DNA of 36,571 nucleotides from JAVBNC01 sp031551765 (GTDB taxonomy: Bacteria; Desulfobacterota; Desulfovibrionia; Desulfovibrionales; Desulfovibrionaceae), in contig JAVBNC010000042.1 in the NCBI GenBank assembly GCA_031551765.1, forward strand, positions 1 through 36,571, read 5' to 3'. The position numbers and the translations under genes are program-made. Of this stretch, positions 16,159 through 23,867 are shown piece after piece (the stretch's first letter is position 1; every line of letters starts with the position of its first letter). The notes under the pieces were generated by a model that worked only from the letters and a program-made list of their open reading frames with translations, was not told the DNA's origin and did not search any database.

Positions 16159-17778
16159 TCACGCTCCCAACAATTCCTTCGCCAGGGCTTCGCCCTGCGG
16201 GCCGCCGCCGGCCATGCGCGCGAGTTCGGCCTTGCGCTGGGGGGCGTCCAGGCGCTGGCAAAGGGTAAAGGTATCGTTGTCGCGCACGTCCTTGCGGACC
16301 TGGAAGTGGCGCTTGGCCTTGGCGGCCAGCTGGGGCCAGTGGGTGATAAGCAGCACCTGGCTGGTTCCGGCCAGGTGCTCCAGGCGCTCGGCCACCCGGC
16401 CCAGGGTCAGGCCGCCCACGCCCGCGTCCACTTCGTCGAAAATAAGGGTGGGCACGTCTTCCGTGCGGCGGCTCATGAGGGAGATAAGGGCCAGCAGGAA
16501 GCGGGAAAGCTCCCCGCCGGACGCGATGCGGTCCAGGGGCTGGGCCGCCTGGCCGGGGTTGGGCTTCCAGATGAGCCGGGCGCGCTCTTCCACGCAGTCT
16601 TCCCGGCCGGGATGGAGCTGGACGGGCGAAAAAGCGAACTCCACCCGCACGTGCTCGGAAAAGCCCAGGCCGCGCAGTTCGCCTTCCAGCGCGCGGGCCA
16701 GGGAGGAAGCGGCGGCCTTGCGCGCGCTGTTGAGCGCGGCCAGGGCTTCGGCCAGCCTGGCGCACAGGGCTTGCTCCTCTTTATCGAGCTGGGCCAGGTC
16801 CAGGCCGCAGGAATCCAGAAAAGAGAGCGTGTCCGTTATTTCCTGGCGCAGGCCGACAATTTCTTCCAGAGGACGGCGCAGCTTGCGCTTGAGCTGGGCC
16901 AGCTCGAAAAGGCGGGCTTCGATTTTTTCCACGGCGGCTTCCGCGTATTCCCTGGTGCCGGAACGGCGTAGACGGCCATCAAGGTCCGCGAGGACAAGGC
17001 GGAATTCCTCCAGGCTGTCCAGGTCCTCGCGAAAGGATTCGTCGGCGGCGGCAAGGCCGCGCAAGGCCCGGCCCAGCAGCGGGAGCTGGCCCAAAAGGCC
17101 GGAACCGTGTTCCCCGTGCAGCAGTTCCAGCGCCTGCTCGATGCTCTGGCGGGAGGAAGCGGCCTGGCGCATGGCGTTGCGTTCCGTTTCCAGGCTCTCT
17201 TCCTCGCCCGGCTGCGGGTCCACCTTGTCGATTTCCTGCTGCTGGAACTCCAGCATTTCGCGTTTTTCCGAGAGGGAGGCGCTTTTGGCGAGCAACTCTT
17301 CCCGCCGGGCGGCCAGCTCGCGCAGGGCTTTGAGCAGGCTGTCCTTGGCCTGAAGCAGTTCGGGCCGGTTCAGGTAGTCGTCCAGGACGCGGGCCTGGAA
17401 GGCGGGCTGGAGCAGTTGCTGCTGGCCGTGCTGGCTGGCGTGCAGCAGCAGGGAAGGCCGCAGGTCGCGGATGCTTTCTTGGGAACTGAGCTTGTCGTTG
17501 ATGAACAGGCGGCTGCGGCCGGTATCCGCGGCCAGTTCGCGGCGCAGCACCAGCTCGCTCCCGTCCGGCAGGGCAAAAAAGGCCTCGGCCGTGGCCTTTT
17601 CCTTGCCCGGCCGCACCAGATCCGTGGTCAGGCGGTCGCCGGTCAGAAAGCCCAGCGCCTTGATGATAAAGCTTTTGCCCGCGCCGGTTTCGCCGGTCAA
17701 TGCGTTCAGGCCCGGAGCGAACTCCAGTTCCATGTCCTCGATGAGCGCGAGATCGCGGATACGCAGGTATTCCAGCAT
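16159..17778 (-). CDS. recN: DNA repair ATPase RecN
   Basis: A cytoplasmic SMC-like ATPase of 539 residues acting in double-strand-break repair by recombination. Motifs appear in the expected order: Walker A GETGAGKS near residue 30, a long coiled-coil region (about 150-370), the ABC signature ASGGELSRFLLALI near 418, Walker B TLIFDEVDAGVGG near 444 and the switch region LLITHWPQLAA near 480. Length is normal. The start ATG at 17776-17778 follows AAAAGG, and a perfect 12-bp hairpin lies directly upstream of that site (17790-17816). RecN is often SOS-controlled, so this palindrome could matter for regulation, but no known LexA box was recognised. Confidence 0.95.
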   Translation of the reverse strand: MLEYLRIRDLALIEDMELEFAPGLNALTGETGAGKSFIIKALGFLTGDRLTTDLVRPGKEKATAEAFFALPDGSELVLRRELAADTGRSRLFINDKLSSQESIRDLRPSLLLHASQHGQQQLLQPAFQARVLDDYLNRPELLQAKDSLLKALRELAARREELLAKSASLSEKREMLEFQQQEIDKVDPQPGEEESLETERNAMRQAASSRQSIEQALELLHGEHGSGLLGQLPLLGRALRGLAAADESFREDLDSLEEFRLVLADLDGRLRRSGTREYAEAAVEKIEARLFELAQLKRKLRRPLEEIVGLRQEITDTLSFLDSCGLDLAQLDKEEQALCARLAEALAALNSARKAAASSLARALEGELRGLGFSEHVRVEFAFSPVQLHPGREDCVEERARLIWKPNPGQAAQPLDRIASGGELSRFLLALISLMSRRTEDVPTLIFDEVDAGVGGLTLGRVAERLEHLAGTSQVLLITHWPQLAAKAKRHFQVRKDVRDNDTFTLCQRLDAPQRKAELARMAGGGPQGEALAKELLGA

Positions 17779-17789
17779 GGCAACCTTTT

Positions 17790-17816
17790 AGAGAATTTTC
17801 ACATTGAAAATTCTCT
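17790..17816. promoter_or_regulatory. Perfect 12-bp hairpin upstream of recN
   Basis: AGAGAATTTTCA and TGAAAATTCTCT pair perfectly around the 3-base loop CAT. The hairpin ends 11 bases before the recN ATG on the minus strand and also forms the left end of repeat family A copy 1. It could be an operator or an RNA hairpin affecting translation; the sequence does not decide. Confidence 0.5.
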
Positions 17817-17986
17817 ATTGGATAAAATGCTCTGGCCTTGCGAAACGCAGTACGGCAAGGCCCGCGAGATCGGCGTAGGCGGGTTTGATGCGGCACGTCC
17901 TGTGCCGTCCCCTTCGGGCGTCGCTTCGCATCCTGCTACGCGACAGCCCGCCGTTAAGCGACAGTCTCAAAGCGAAATTGCTCTAA
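17790..17986. repeat. Repeat family A, copy 1
   Basis: About 197 bases between the glycosyltransferase and recN genes. It shares long stretches with 28416-28626: the TAAAATGCTCTGGCCTTGCGAA block, the GATGCGGCACGTCCTGTG block and CCGCCGTTAAGCGACA through AAAGCGAAATTGCTCTAA. Internal pairs GCCTTGC/GCAAGGC and GGCAC/GTGCC suggest a folded RNA or DNA element. The right end (CTCTAA) contains the stop codon of the minus-strand gene ending at 17983. Confidence 0.88.
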
Positions 17987-19632
17987 GAAGGGGATGTGAG
18001 CAAAGCCCGCTCAATATACGCACGGGAAGGGTGGGCGGCAAGCACGCGCTCGAAAGAAGCGGTTTTGTCCTGGGCCCGGGCCTTGTCCCTGGCTTCCCGG
18101 ATTTCGAACAGCCCTTCCGGCACGCGGCAGGCGCGCAGGGAAGCGAACCCGTATTCAAGCTGCAAACGCCAGTTGGCCTGGGCATGCAGGCAGCGCCTGG
18201 CCAGGTGCCCCAGGCGGAAGAACGTGTACGCGGGCAGTTGGGCGCAGAGGGCGTCGGCTTTTTCGTCCGCCTCCAGGTTGGCGGCGTCGATGTATTTGGA
18301 CAGCAGCAGAAATTCGTAGGCCGCTTCCGGCACATGCCCCACGTCGGGGTTGAAGGCAAAGCCCGGCTGCGCGGCGCGGCCCGCCCGGCGCAGGGTATCC
18401 GCCCAGAGCAGGCAGAGCGCGAAAGGGTTGGCCGGGTCCGCCGCGTTACGCAAGGCGCTATCCTGCCCGTGCAGCGTATGCCGCCGCCAAAACTGCTTGG
18501 CCACGGCGAAATCGCCCAGACGCAGGGCGCAGCCGGAAGCGGCGGCGTTGAGCGTGAGCGAATCCGGGAACAGATTGCGGGCCAGGATGTCGCGGCACAG
18601 GGCCAGGGCTTTGATATTTCCCTTGGTTTCAGCCAGCAGGCGGAGCTGTTCCGCCGCGAGTTCCGGATGCGGGGCGCGTTGTTCCGATTTTTCCAGCAAA
18701 AAGGAGACGGGGAACAGGGGGAGCCCGTTGCGCACCAGCCGCGCCGCGCTGAGCCAGAACAGCCGGGCGGCCTCTTCCCCTTCCGCCCGGTGGCGGGCGG
18801 TGTTTCGCGCCAGGGCGGCCAGAGTTTGCGCCCGGTGTTCAGGCAGGTGCTCAGCCTGCACGCGTTCCCAGGCGGCGCGGCCCATGCCTTCCGCTTCCGC
18901 AGGGTGGGCCTTGGCCCAGGCCACCTGTTCCAGCAGTTCCAGGCCGTCGCGGTAGACCAGCATTTCCTTGCCGGGCTCAAACGCGCTGTCCTGGTCTTCG
19001 CCCACTTCCGGGGTGAGCACCAATGCGCCGCAGGACGCGCCTTCGAACAGGCGGAAATTAATCTCAAAGCCTATGCTCTCGTTGGGGATGAGACGGGCAC
19101 TCGCGTAGAGGTCGAGCATGGCGGAAAAATTCAAGCCTTCCCGCAGTTCCAGGCCGTGGCGCTCCTGGAGCAGGGTGAACAGCCAGGTGCGGATCTGGCG
19201 GTGTTCGGTCATGCGGGCGCACACGGCCAGGTCGTGGCGGCGTTCCGCGTGGGGTTTCCAGGGCCGGTCCGCGCCCACGTTGCTGAAACGCACGGGGTTG
19301 GGGTGCCGCCATTCGGGCGGCAGGGCCTTGAACAGCGAAAGATGCGGGGTGAGCAGCACATCAAACAGCTTGGCGTAGTCGCGGTGCCAGAACATGTTCA
19401 AATGGCTGTCTATGGCCAGGAAAGCCGTGGGGCAGGGCGCGTTTTCCAGTCCTTGGAGGAGTAAGCGCGGCCCCAGGCGTTCCTGCTGGATGATAAAGTC
19501 CGGCGTGAATTTTTCCCGCTCCAGGAATTCCGGCAGGTTGAAGACATCCGCGTGGTCGCGGACGCTGACGACATCGTGCCCCAGCTTCTCCAGTTCCGGC
19601 GCGTACCAGCAGTCAACGGCGAGAATTTTCAT
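17983..19632 (-). CDS. CgeB-like glycosyltransferase with helical C-terminal region
   Basis: A 549-residue cytoplasmic protein. The ATG at 19630-19632 overlaps the stop of the upstream permease as ATGA; the frame is open much further upstream, but that part lies antisense-like over dppC. The first 330 residues resemble the CgeB/GT-B group. They include MKILAVDCWY at the N-terminus, IDSHLNMFWH near 100, and the donor-binding-like block IPNESIGFEINFRLFEGASC followed by GALVLTP and EPGKEMLVYRD (about 190-245). The remainder is Leu/Ala-rich helical and may form repeats. Acceptor and sugar are unknown. Its TAG stop lies inside repeat family A, so the original C-terminus may have been altered. Confidence 0.75.
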   Translation of the reverse strand: MKILAVDCWYAPELEKLGHDVVSVRDHADVFNLPEFLEREKFTPDFIIQQERLGPRLLLQGLENAPCPTAFLAIDSHLNMFWHRDYAKLFDVLLTPHLSLFKALPPEWRHPNPVRFSNVGADRPWKPHAERRHDLAVCARMTEHRQIRTWLFTLLQERHGLELREGLNFSAMLDLYASARLIPNESIGFEINFRLFEGASCGALVLTPEVGEDQDSAFEPGKEMLVYRDGLELLEQVAWAKAHPAEAEGMGRAAWERVQAEHLPEHRAQTLAALARNTARHRAEGEEAARLFWLSAARLVRNGLPLFPVSFLLEKSEQRAPHPELAAEQLRLLAETKGNIKALALCRDILARNLFPDSLTLNAAASGCALRLGDFAVAKQFWRRHTLHGQDSALRNAADPANPFALCLLWADTLRRAGRAAQPGFAFNPDVGHVPEAAYEFLLLSKYIDAANLEADEKADALCAQLPAYTFFRLGHLARRCLHAQANWRLQLEYGFASLRACRVPEGLFEIREARDKARAQDKTASFERVLAAHPSRAYIERALLTSPS

Positions 19633-20486
19633 CGCGAAATCCTGGGATCTAAAAGGTCGCGCAGGCTTTCGCCCAGCAGGTTGTAGCCCAGCACGGTGAG
19701 CAGAATGGCCAGGCCGGGGAACAGCGAGAGCCACCAGGCTATTTCCAGGGCCTGCTTGCCTTCCAACAGCATGTTGCCCCAACTGGCCATGGGCGGCTGC
19801 ACCCCCAGGCCCAGAAAGGAGAGCGAGGATTCCGTCAGAATAGCCCCGGCTATGCCCAGGGTGGCGGAAACCAGCACCGGCGCCAGGGTGTTGGGCAGGA
19901 CGTGCCGCAGCAGAATGCGGCCGGGTTTGGCTCCGGCCAGGCGCGCGGCGGCTATGAAATCCCGCTCGCGCAGGGACAGGGTTTCCGCCCGTACCAGGCG
20001 CGCCACGCCCATCCAGGAAGTCAGGCCGATAATGACCATGATGGTGGCCAGGCTCGGTTCCAGAAAGGCGATGACCGCCAGGATGAGGAAAAAGGAGGGG
20101 AAGCAGAGCATGACGTCCACCAGGCGCATGACCGCCTCGTCCACCAGGCCCCGGAAGTACCCGGCCAAAAGGCCCAGCGCCACCCCGATGCAGGAGGCGA
20201 TGCCCACGGCCACGAACCCCACCCACAGCGAGACCCGCGCCCCGTGCAGCATGCGAGAGAACACGTCCCGGCCCAGGGCGTCCGTGCCCATAAAGTGCTT
20301 GGCGGAAGGGGCCTGGAAGATGGTGGCCAGGCTGGAATCCACATGGATGAGGTTGGGGTCGTAGGGGGCCAGCCAGGGGGCCAGCAGGGCGGCCAGGGTC
20401 ATGACGCCCACAATGCCGCCGCCCAGCCAGAGCAGCCCGTAGCGCCGCAGGTGGCGGCCAAGGGAGAAATGCGCGCGGCCGCTCAT
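19629..20486 (-). CDS. dppC: ABC transporter permease, DppC type
   Basis: A 285-residue inner-membrane permease for a peptide or nickel-type ABC importer. It has an N-terminal membrane segment, the family loop HFMGTDALGRDVFSRMLHGA near residue 65 and the ATPase-docking EAA motif AARLAGAKPGRILLRHVLPN near 185. It ends DLLDPRISR, typical of DppC. Its ATG overlaps the dppB stop as ATGA, and its own stop overlaps the next start in the same way. No substrate-binding protein or ATPase subunit lies in the window, so the substrate is unknown and the remaining subunits must come from elsewhere if the transporter is functional. Confidence 0.88.
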   Translation of the reverse strand: MSGRAHFSLGRHLRRYGLLWLGGGIVGVMTLAALLAPWLAPYDPNLIHVDSSLATIFQAPSAKHFMGTDALGRDVFSRMLHGARVSLWVGFVAVGIASCIGVALGLLAGYFRGLVDEAVMRLVDVMLCFPSFFLILAVIAFLEPSLATIMVIIGLTSWMGVARLVRAETLSLRERDFIAAARLAGAKPGRILLRHVLPNTLAPVLVSATLGIAGAILTESSLSFLGLGVQPPMASWGNMLLEGKQALEIAWWLSLFPGLAILLTVLGYNLLGESLRDLLDPRISR

Positions 20487-21577
20487 GCCTCACCCCCGGC
20501 CTCGCTGCCGCTGCGGATGCGCGGGTCGGCCAGGCCGTAGCAGAGGTCGGCCAGCAAGTTCCCCAGCAGGGTCAGCACCGCGCCCAGCACCAGGTTGCCC
20601 ATGATCAGCGGGTAGTCGCGGGTCATGACCGCCGAATAGAACAGCTGCCCCAGTCCCGGCAGGGCGAAGATGGACTCAATGATCACGCTGCCGCCGATAA
20701 GGCCGGGCACGGACAGGCCCAGCAGGGTGATGACCGGCAGCAGCGCGTTGCGCAGCGCGTGGCGGAATACCACGATGCGGCCGGAAAGCCCCTTGGCCCG
20801 CGCGGTAAGCACGTAGTCCTGGCGCAGCACTTCCAGCATGGAGGCGCGCATGAAGCGGGACATGCCCGCGAGGCTCCCGAACGTGTAAATGAAAATGGGC
20901 AGGGCCAGATGTCTGGCCACGTCCAGAACCTTGTCCCACGTGCTTAGGGAGGCGAAGCCCAGGGACGTGATGCCTGAAAGCGGCAGCAGCCGCCAGGTAA
21001 TGCAGAACTGGAGCATGAGCAGCAGCGCCAGCCAGAAGCCCGGCATGGCGAAGCCGATGAACACGAACACCGTGGTGCCCCGGTCGAACCAGCCGCCCCG
21101 CCAGCGCGCGGCCAGGCAGCCCAGGGGTACGGCCAGCAGCAGCGTAAGCGCCAGGGAAACCAGGTTCATGCCCACGGTGAGCGGGGCGCGTTCCAGAATC
21201 TTGCCCAGCACCGGCTTTCTGTCACCGCTCAGGGAATTGCCGAAATCCAGCCGCGCCAGGGAGGAAACCCAGCGGCCGTACTGCACGTACAAAGGCTTAT
21301 CCAGGCCGTAGAGCTTGGTCAGCCGTTCCCGCGCGTCCTGGTCGGCCAGGGGGTTCATGGTGGTTTCCAGGTCCACGGGGGAACCGGGCGCAAGGTGAAT
21401 GACCGTGAAGCTGACCACGGTAATGCCGAAAAACACGATCAGCAGCAGAAGCGCCCTGCGCAACAGGCGCGCGCCAAGGGCGGCGGCCCGGGAAGGGGCG
21501 CGGCCGGTATTTTCCGGGGAATCCGCCGGGGAACCGGAAGGGGGCGCGGCGGCAAGCGGGGGGTGCTGGTCGTGCAT
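20483..21577 (-). CDS. dppB: ABC transporter permease, DppB type
   Basis: The partner permease, 364 residues from the ATG at 21575-21577; a TTG 12 codons upstream is possible but less likely. The N-terminal 32 residues are hydrophilic and Pro/Ala/Ser-rich. A first membrane segment follows (LLLLIVFFGITVVSFTVIHL), then the family motif APGSPVD, the periplasmic loop and the EAA motif TARAKGLSGRIVVFRHALRN. It ends with VMTRDYPLIMG and a closing DPRIRSG region. These are standard for DppB/OppB. It starts 39 bases after the beta-lactamase stop on the same strand. Confidence 0.88.
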   Translation of the reverse strand: MHDQHPPLAAAPPSGSPADSPENTGRAPSRAAALGARLLRRALLLLIVFFGITVVSFTVIHLAPGSPVDLETTMNPLADQDARERLTKLYGLDKPLYVQYGRWVSSLARLDFGNSLSGDRKPVLGKILERAPLTVGMNLVSLALTLLLAVPLGCLAARWRGGWFDRGTTVFVFIGFAMPGFWLALLLMLQFCITWRLLPLSGITSLGFASLSTWDKVLDVARHLALPIFIYTFGSLAGMSRFMRASMLEVLRQDYVLTARAKGLSGRIVVFRHALRNALLPVITLLGLSVPGLIGGSVIIESIFALPGLGQLFYSAVMTRDYPLIMGNLVLGAVLTLLGNLLADLCYGLADPRIRSGSEAGGEA

Positions 21578-21616
21578 GGCTTCTTCTGTACGGCAGGCGG
21601 GCCGTTGAGGCAAGCC

Positions 21617-22507
21617 TCAGAACCACGCGGCCGTGAGAATACGGGCCGCCGCCGCAACAACCTCACCGCGCGCGGGGGCGTCCTGGGCGGGCTGCGTAAA
21701 GTACACCGCGACGCAGACAGGCGGCCTGTCCGGGGGCAGGAGCACGGCAATATCATTGGTTGTGCCGTAATCGCCGCTGCCGCTCCTGTTGCCCACAGTC
21801 CAGCCTTGCGGCGCGGCGGCCCGGATGCGCTCCGCGCCCGTGGTGCAGTCCCGCATCCAGCGCCACAGCAGCTCCCGCTGGCGGGGGGCCAGGGCATCTC
21901 CCAGCACCAGCCGCCGCAGGCTGCGTTCCATGGCGGCGGGGGTGGAGCTGTCCCGCTCGTCGCCGGGGATGGCGCTGTTGAGTTCCGGTTCCCGGCGGTC
22001 CAGCCGGAAGGCCGTGTCGCCCATGGAACGGGCAAAGGCCGTTACCGCGCCCGGTCCGCCAAGACTGCGCAGCAGCAGGTTCAGCGCGGTGCTGTCACTG
22101 CGCTCCAGGGTGGCCGCGCAGAGAGCGGCTATATCCAGGCCGTCCGTCACGTGCCGTTCCGTCACCGGAGAGTGGGAGACCAGGCCCTTTTTCGTGTAGC
22201 GGACGCGTTGCCGCAGCAGCCCCGGCCTGTCCATGGATTTTCTGAGCACAGCGGCCACGGCCATAACCTTGCAGGTGCTGCACAGGGGAAAGCGTTCGTC
22301 GGCCCTGTAGCGGAGCAACGCGCCGTCAGCCGCGTTGTGCGCGCAGAGGCCCAGCCGGCCGCCGGACGCGCGTTCAAGTTCCGCGAGTAGATTTATAGGG
22401 TCGGGCCGGTTCGCGGGCGAAGCGGCGGCCAGGGGGGCAAACAGCGCGGCCGCCGCTGTTGCGGCGGCCGCCTGAAGCAATGCGCGGCGTGAAAGCGAAT
22501 GGATCAT
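21617..22507 (-). CDS. Class A beta-lactamase with Tat-type signal
   Basis: A 296-residue periplasmic serine beta-lactamase. The N-terminus has a twin-arginine motif, LSRRALLQ, followed by an Ala-rich hydrophobic stretch ending near residue 30, so Tat export is likely. Catalytic motifs: STCK (Ser70 and Lys73 equivalents), SDS in ERSDSTALN where most have SDN, EPELNSAIPGDERD with the Glu166 equivalent, and NRSGSGDYGT where most have KTG. Arg in place of Lys in KTG also occurs in CARB enzymes. Desulfovibrio carries a chromosomal class A enzyme (DES-1), and this gene may be a relative. It lies 13 bases after the M20 peptidase gene, hence probably in one operon with it. Substrate range cannot be predicted here. 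Confidence 0.9.
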   Translation of the reverse strand: MIHSLSRRALLQAAAATAAAALFAPLAAASPANRPDPINLLAELERASGGRLGLCAHNAADGALLRYRADERFPLCSTCKVMAVAAVLRKSMDRPGLLRQRVRYTKKGLVSHSPVTERHVTDGLDIAALCAATLERSDSTALNLLLRSLGGPGAVTAFARSMGDTAFRLDRREPELNSAIPGDERDSSTPAAMERSLRRLVLGDALAPRQRELLWRWMRDCTTGAERIRAAAPQGWTVGNRSGSGDYGTTNDIAVLLPPDRPPVCVAVYFTQPAQDAPARGEVVAAAARILTAAWF

Positions 22508-22520
22508 AGGTACTCAGTAC

Positions 22521-23792
22521 TCAGGGGTTACGGGTGAATTTTCCGATCAGGGGCTTGGTCACGCCCTCAAGGCCGGTAAGGGAGAGAATGAACAGCAGGG
22601 CCTTTTGCGGGGCGGTCCAGCTGCCCGCGGGGTCCAGCCATTCGTTGAGGGAGTGGTTTTCCAGGCCTATCCCGCCGCCGCCTATGCACAGGGCGGGCAT
22701 GCCGATGCTGAGCGGGATGTTGGTGTTGGTGCTGGAAGGCGGGCTGAGCACCGGCGCCACGCCCGTGGTCGCCGTGGCGGCCCAGGCGGCCTGCACCATG
22801 AGCGAATCCGTGGGCTGGTCGCCGCCGGGTTTGGCGCCGTAAGCCCTGGCGGAAACGCTGATGCGCTGCTCCTTGGCCCGGAACAGGTTTTCTTCCGCCA
22901 CGGCCTGGTCGGCCAGGGCCAGGATCTGGGCGTCAAGCTTGTTCAGTTCTTCCTGGCTCAGGGAACGCATGTCCACGTGCATGGAACAGACGTCGGTAAT
23001 GGCGTTGACCGCCGTGCCGCCGCCCACAATGCCGATGTTGAAGGTGGTTTTGGGGTCCGTGCTGGTTCGCAGGTCCGCGATTTTGGCCATGGCCCGGCCC
23101 ATGGCGTGAGTGGGGCTCGGCAGGCCGAAGGCGTGCCAGCTGTGCCCGCCGGGGCCGCTAAAGGTCAGTTCGTAGCGCTTCACGGCCACGGCGCCCCTGG
23201 TGATGCGTTCCGTGTGGCCCCGGTCCACGGCTATGGCCGCGTCCATGTCCAGGTGGTCGCGCACCAGGGCGCGTATGCCCCGTGACTGGCCTTTTGCCTC
23301 CTCGCCCACGGTGCCGGCCATCATGATGGTGCCCACGGGCTTGAGGTTCGCGTGTTGGATGGCCCGCAGCACGGCCAGCACCATGCTCATGCCCATGGTG
23401 TTGTCCGCGATGCCGGGGCAGTACAGGCGGCCGTTTTTCTCGGTAATGGCCAGGGGGGTGTCCTCGGTGAACACGGTGTCGATGTGGGCTTCGCACAGCA
23501 CCTTGGGCCGGGCGGAAGCCCCGGCGGAACCGTACACGTAGCCTATGGGGTTGCCTTCCGCGTCCACCACGCAGTCTTTGGCCCCGTACTGTTCCATCTT
23601 GGCCTTGAACATGGGGGAACGCAGCAGGTGTTCCTTGTAGGATTCCCCGTGGATCAGGGCCATCTCTTTCACTTCTTTAATGCGGAACTCATGGTCGTTT
23701 TTCAAAAACTCCAGAGCGTTCTGAATGCCCTTGTCCGCGAGCAGCGCGGAAAAAACCTCGGCTACCGGTTGGGAAACTTTGTAGTCTTGCAT
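22521..23792 (-). CDS. M20-family metallopeptidase/amidohydrolase, copy 1
   Basis: A 423-residue cytoplasmic di-metal hydrolase. Metal and catalytic motifs are HIDTVF (His and Asp near 103-105), GIADNTMG (bridging Asp near 132), GTVGEEAKG (the catalytic Glu pair near 165), AIAVDRG (Asp as fourth ligand near 190), GPGGHSWHAFG in the lid domain and ENHSLNEW (final His near 385). M20 members cleave dipeptides, N-acyl amino acids or related amides; the substrate is unknown. GGAGG lies 8 bases upstream of the ATG. It sits 75 bases downstream of a DcuC carrier and 13 bases before the beta-lactamase. A close paralogue on the other side of the carrier has Glu at the fourth-ligand position. Confidence 0.9.
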   Translation of the reverse strand: MQDYKVSQPVAEVFSALLADKGIQNALEFLKNDHEFRIKEVKEMALIHGESYKEHLLRSPMFKAKMEQYGAKDCVVDAEGNPIGYVYGSAGASARPKVLCEAHIDTVFTEDTPLAITEKNGRLYCPGIADNTMGMSMVLAVLRAIQHANLKPVGTIMMAGTVGEEAKGQSRGIRALVRDHLDMDAAIAVDRGHTERITRGAVAVKRYELTFSGPGGHSWHAFGLPSPTHAMGRAMAKIADLRTSTDPKTTFNIGIVGGGTAVNAITDVCSMHVDMRSLSQEELNKLDAQILALADQAVAEENLFRAKEQRISVSARAYGAKPGGDQPTDSLMVQAAWAATATTGVAPVLSPPSSTNTNIPLSIGMPALCIGGGGIGLENHSLNEWLDPAGSWTAPQKALLFILSLTGLEGVTKPLIGKFTRNP

Positions 23793-23867
23793 GCGATACG
23801 CCTCCGTTACCGTTAAAGGTGGTACGTTTGAGTGTGTCGTTTCACATGGTACAGTATGGTCCGGGCC

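Noticed and set aside
19633..20493. Upstream extension of the glycosyltransferase frame to 836 codons
   Set aside because: The extension runs through dppC in another frame and is Gly/Arg/Pro-rich. The ATG at 19632 with an ATGA overlap explains the start.
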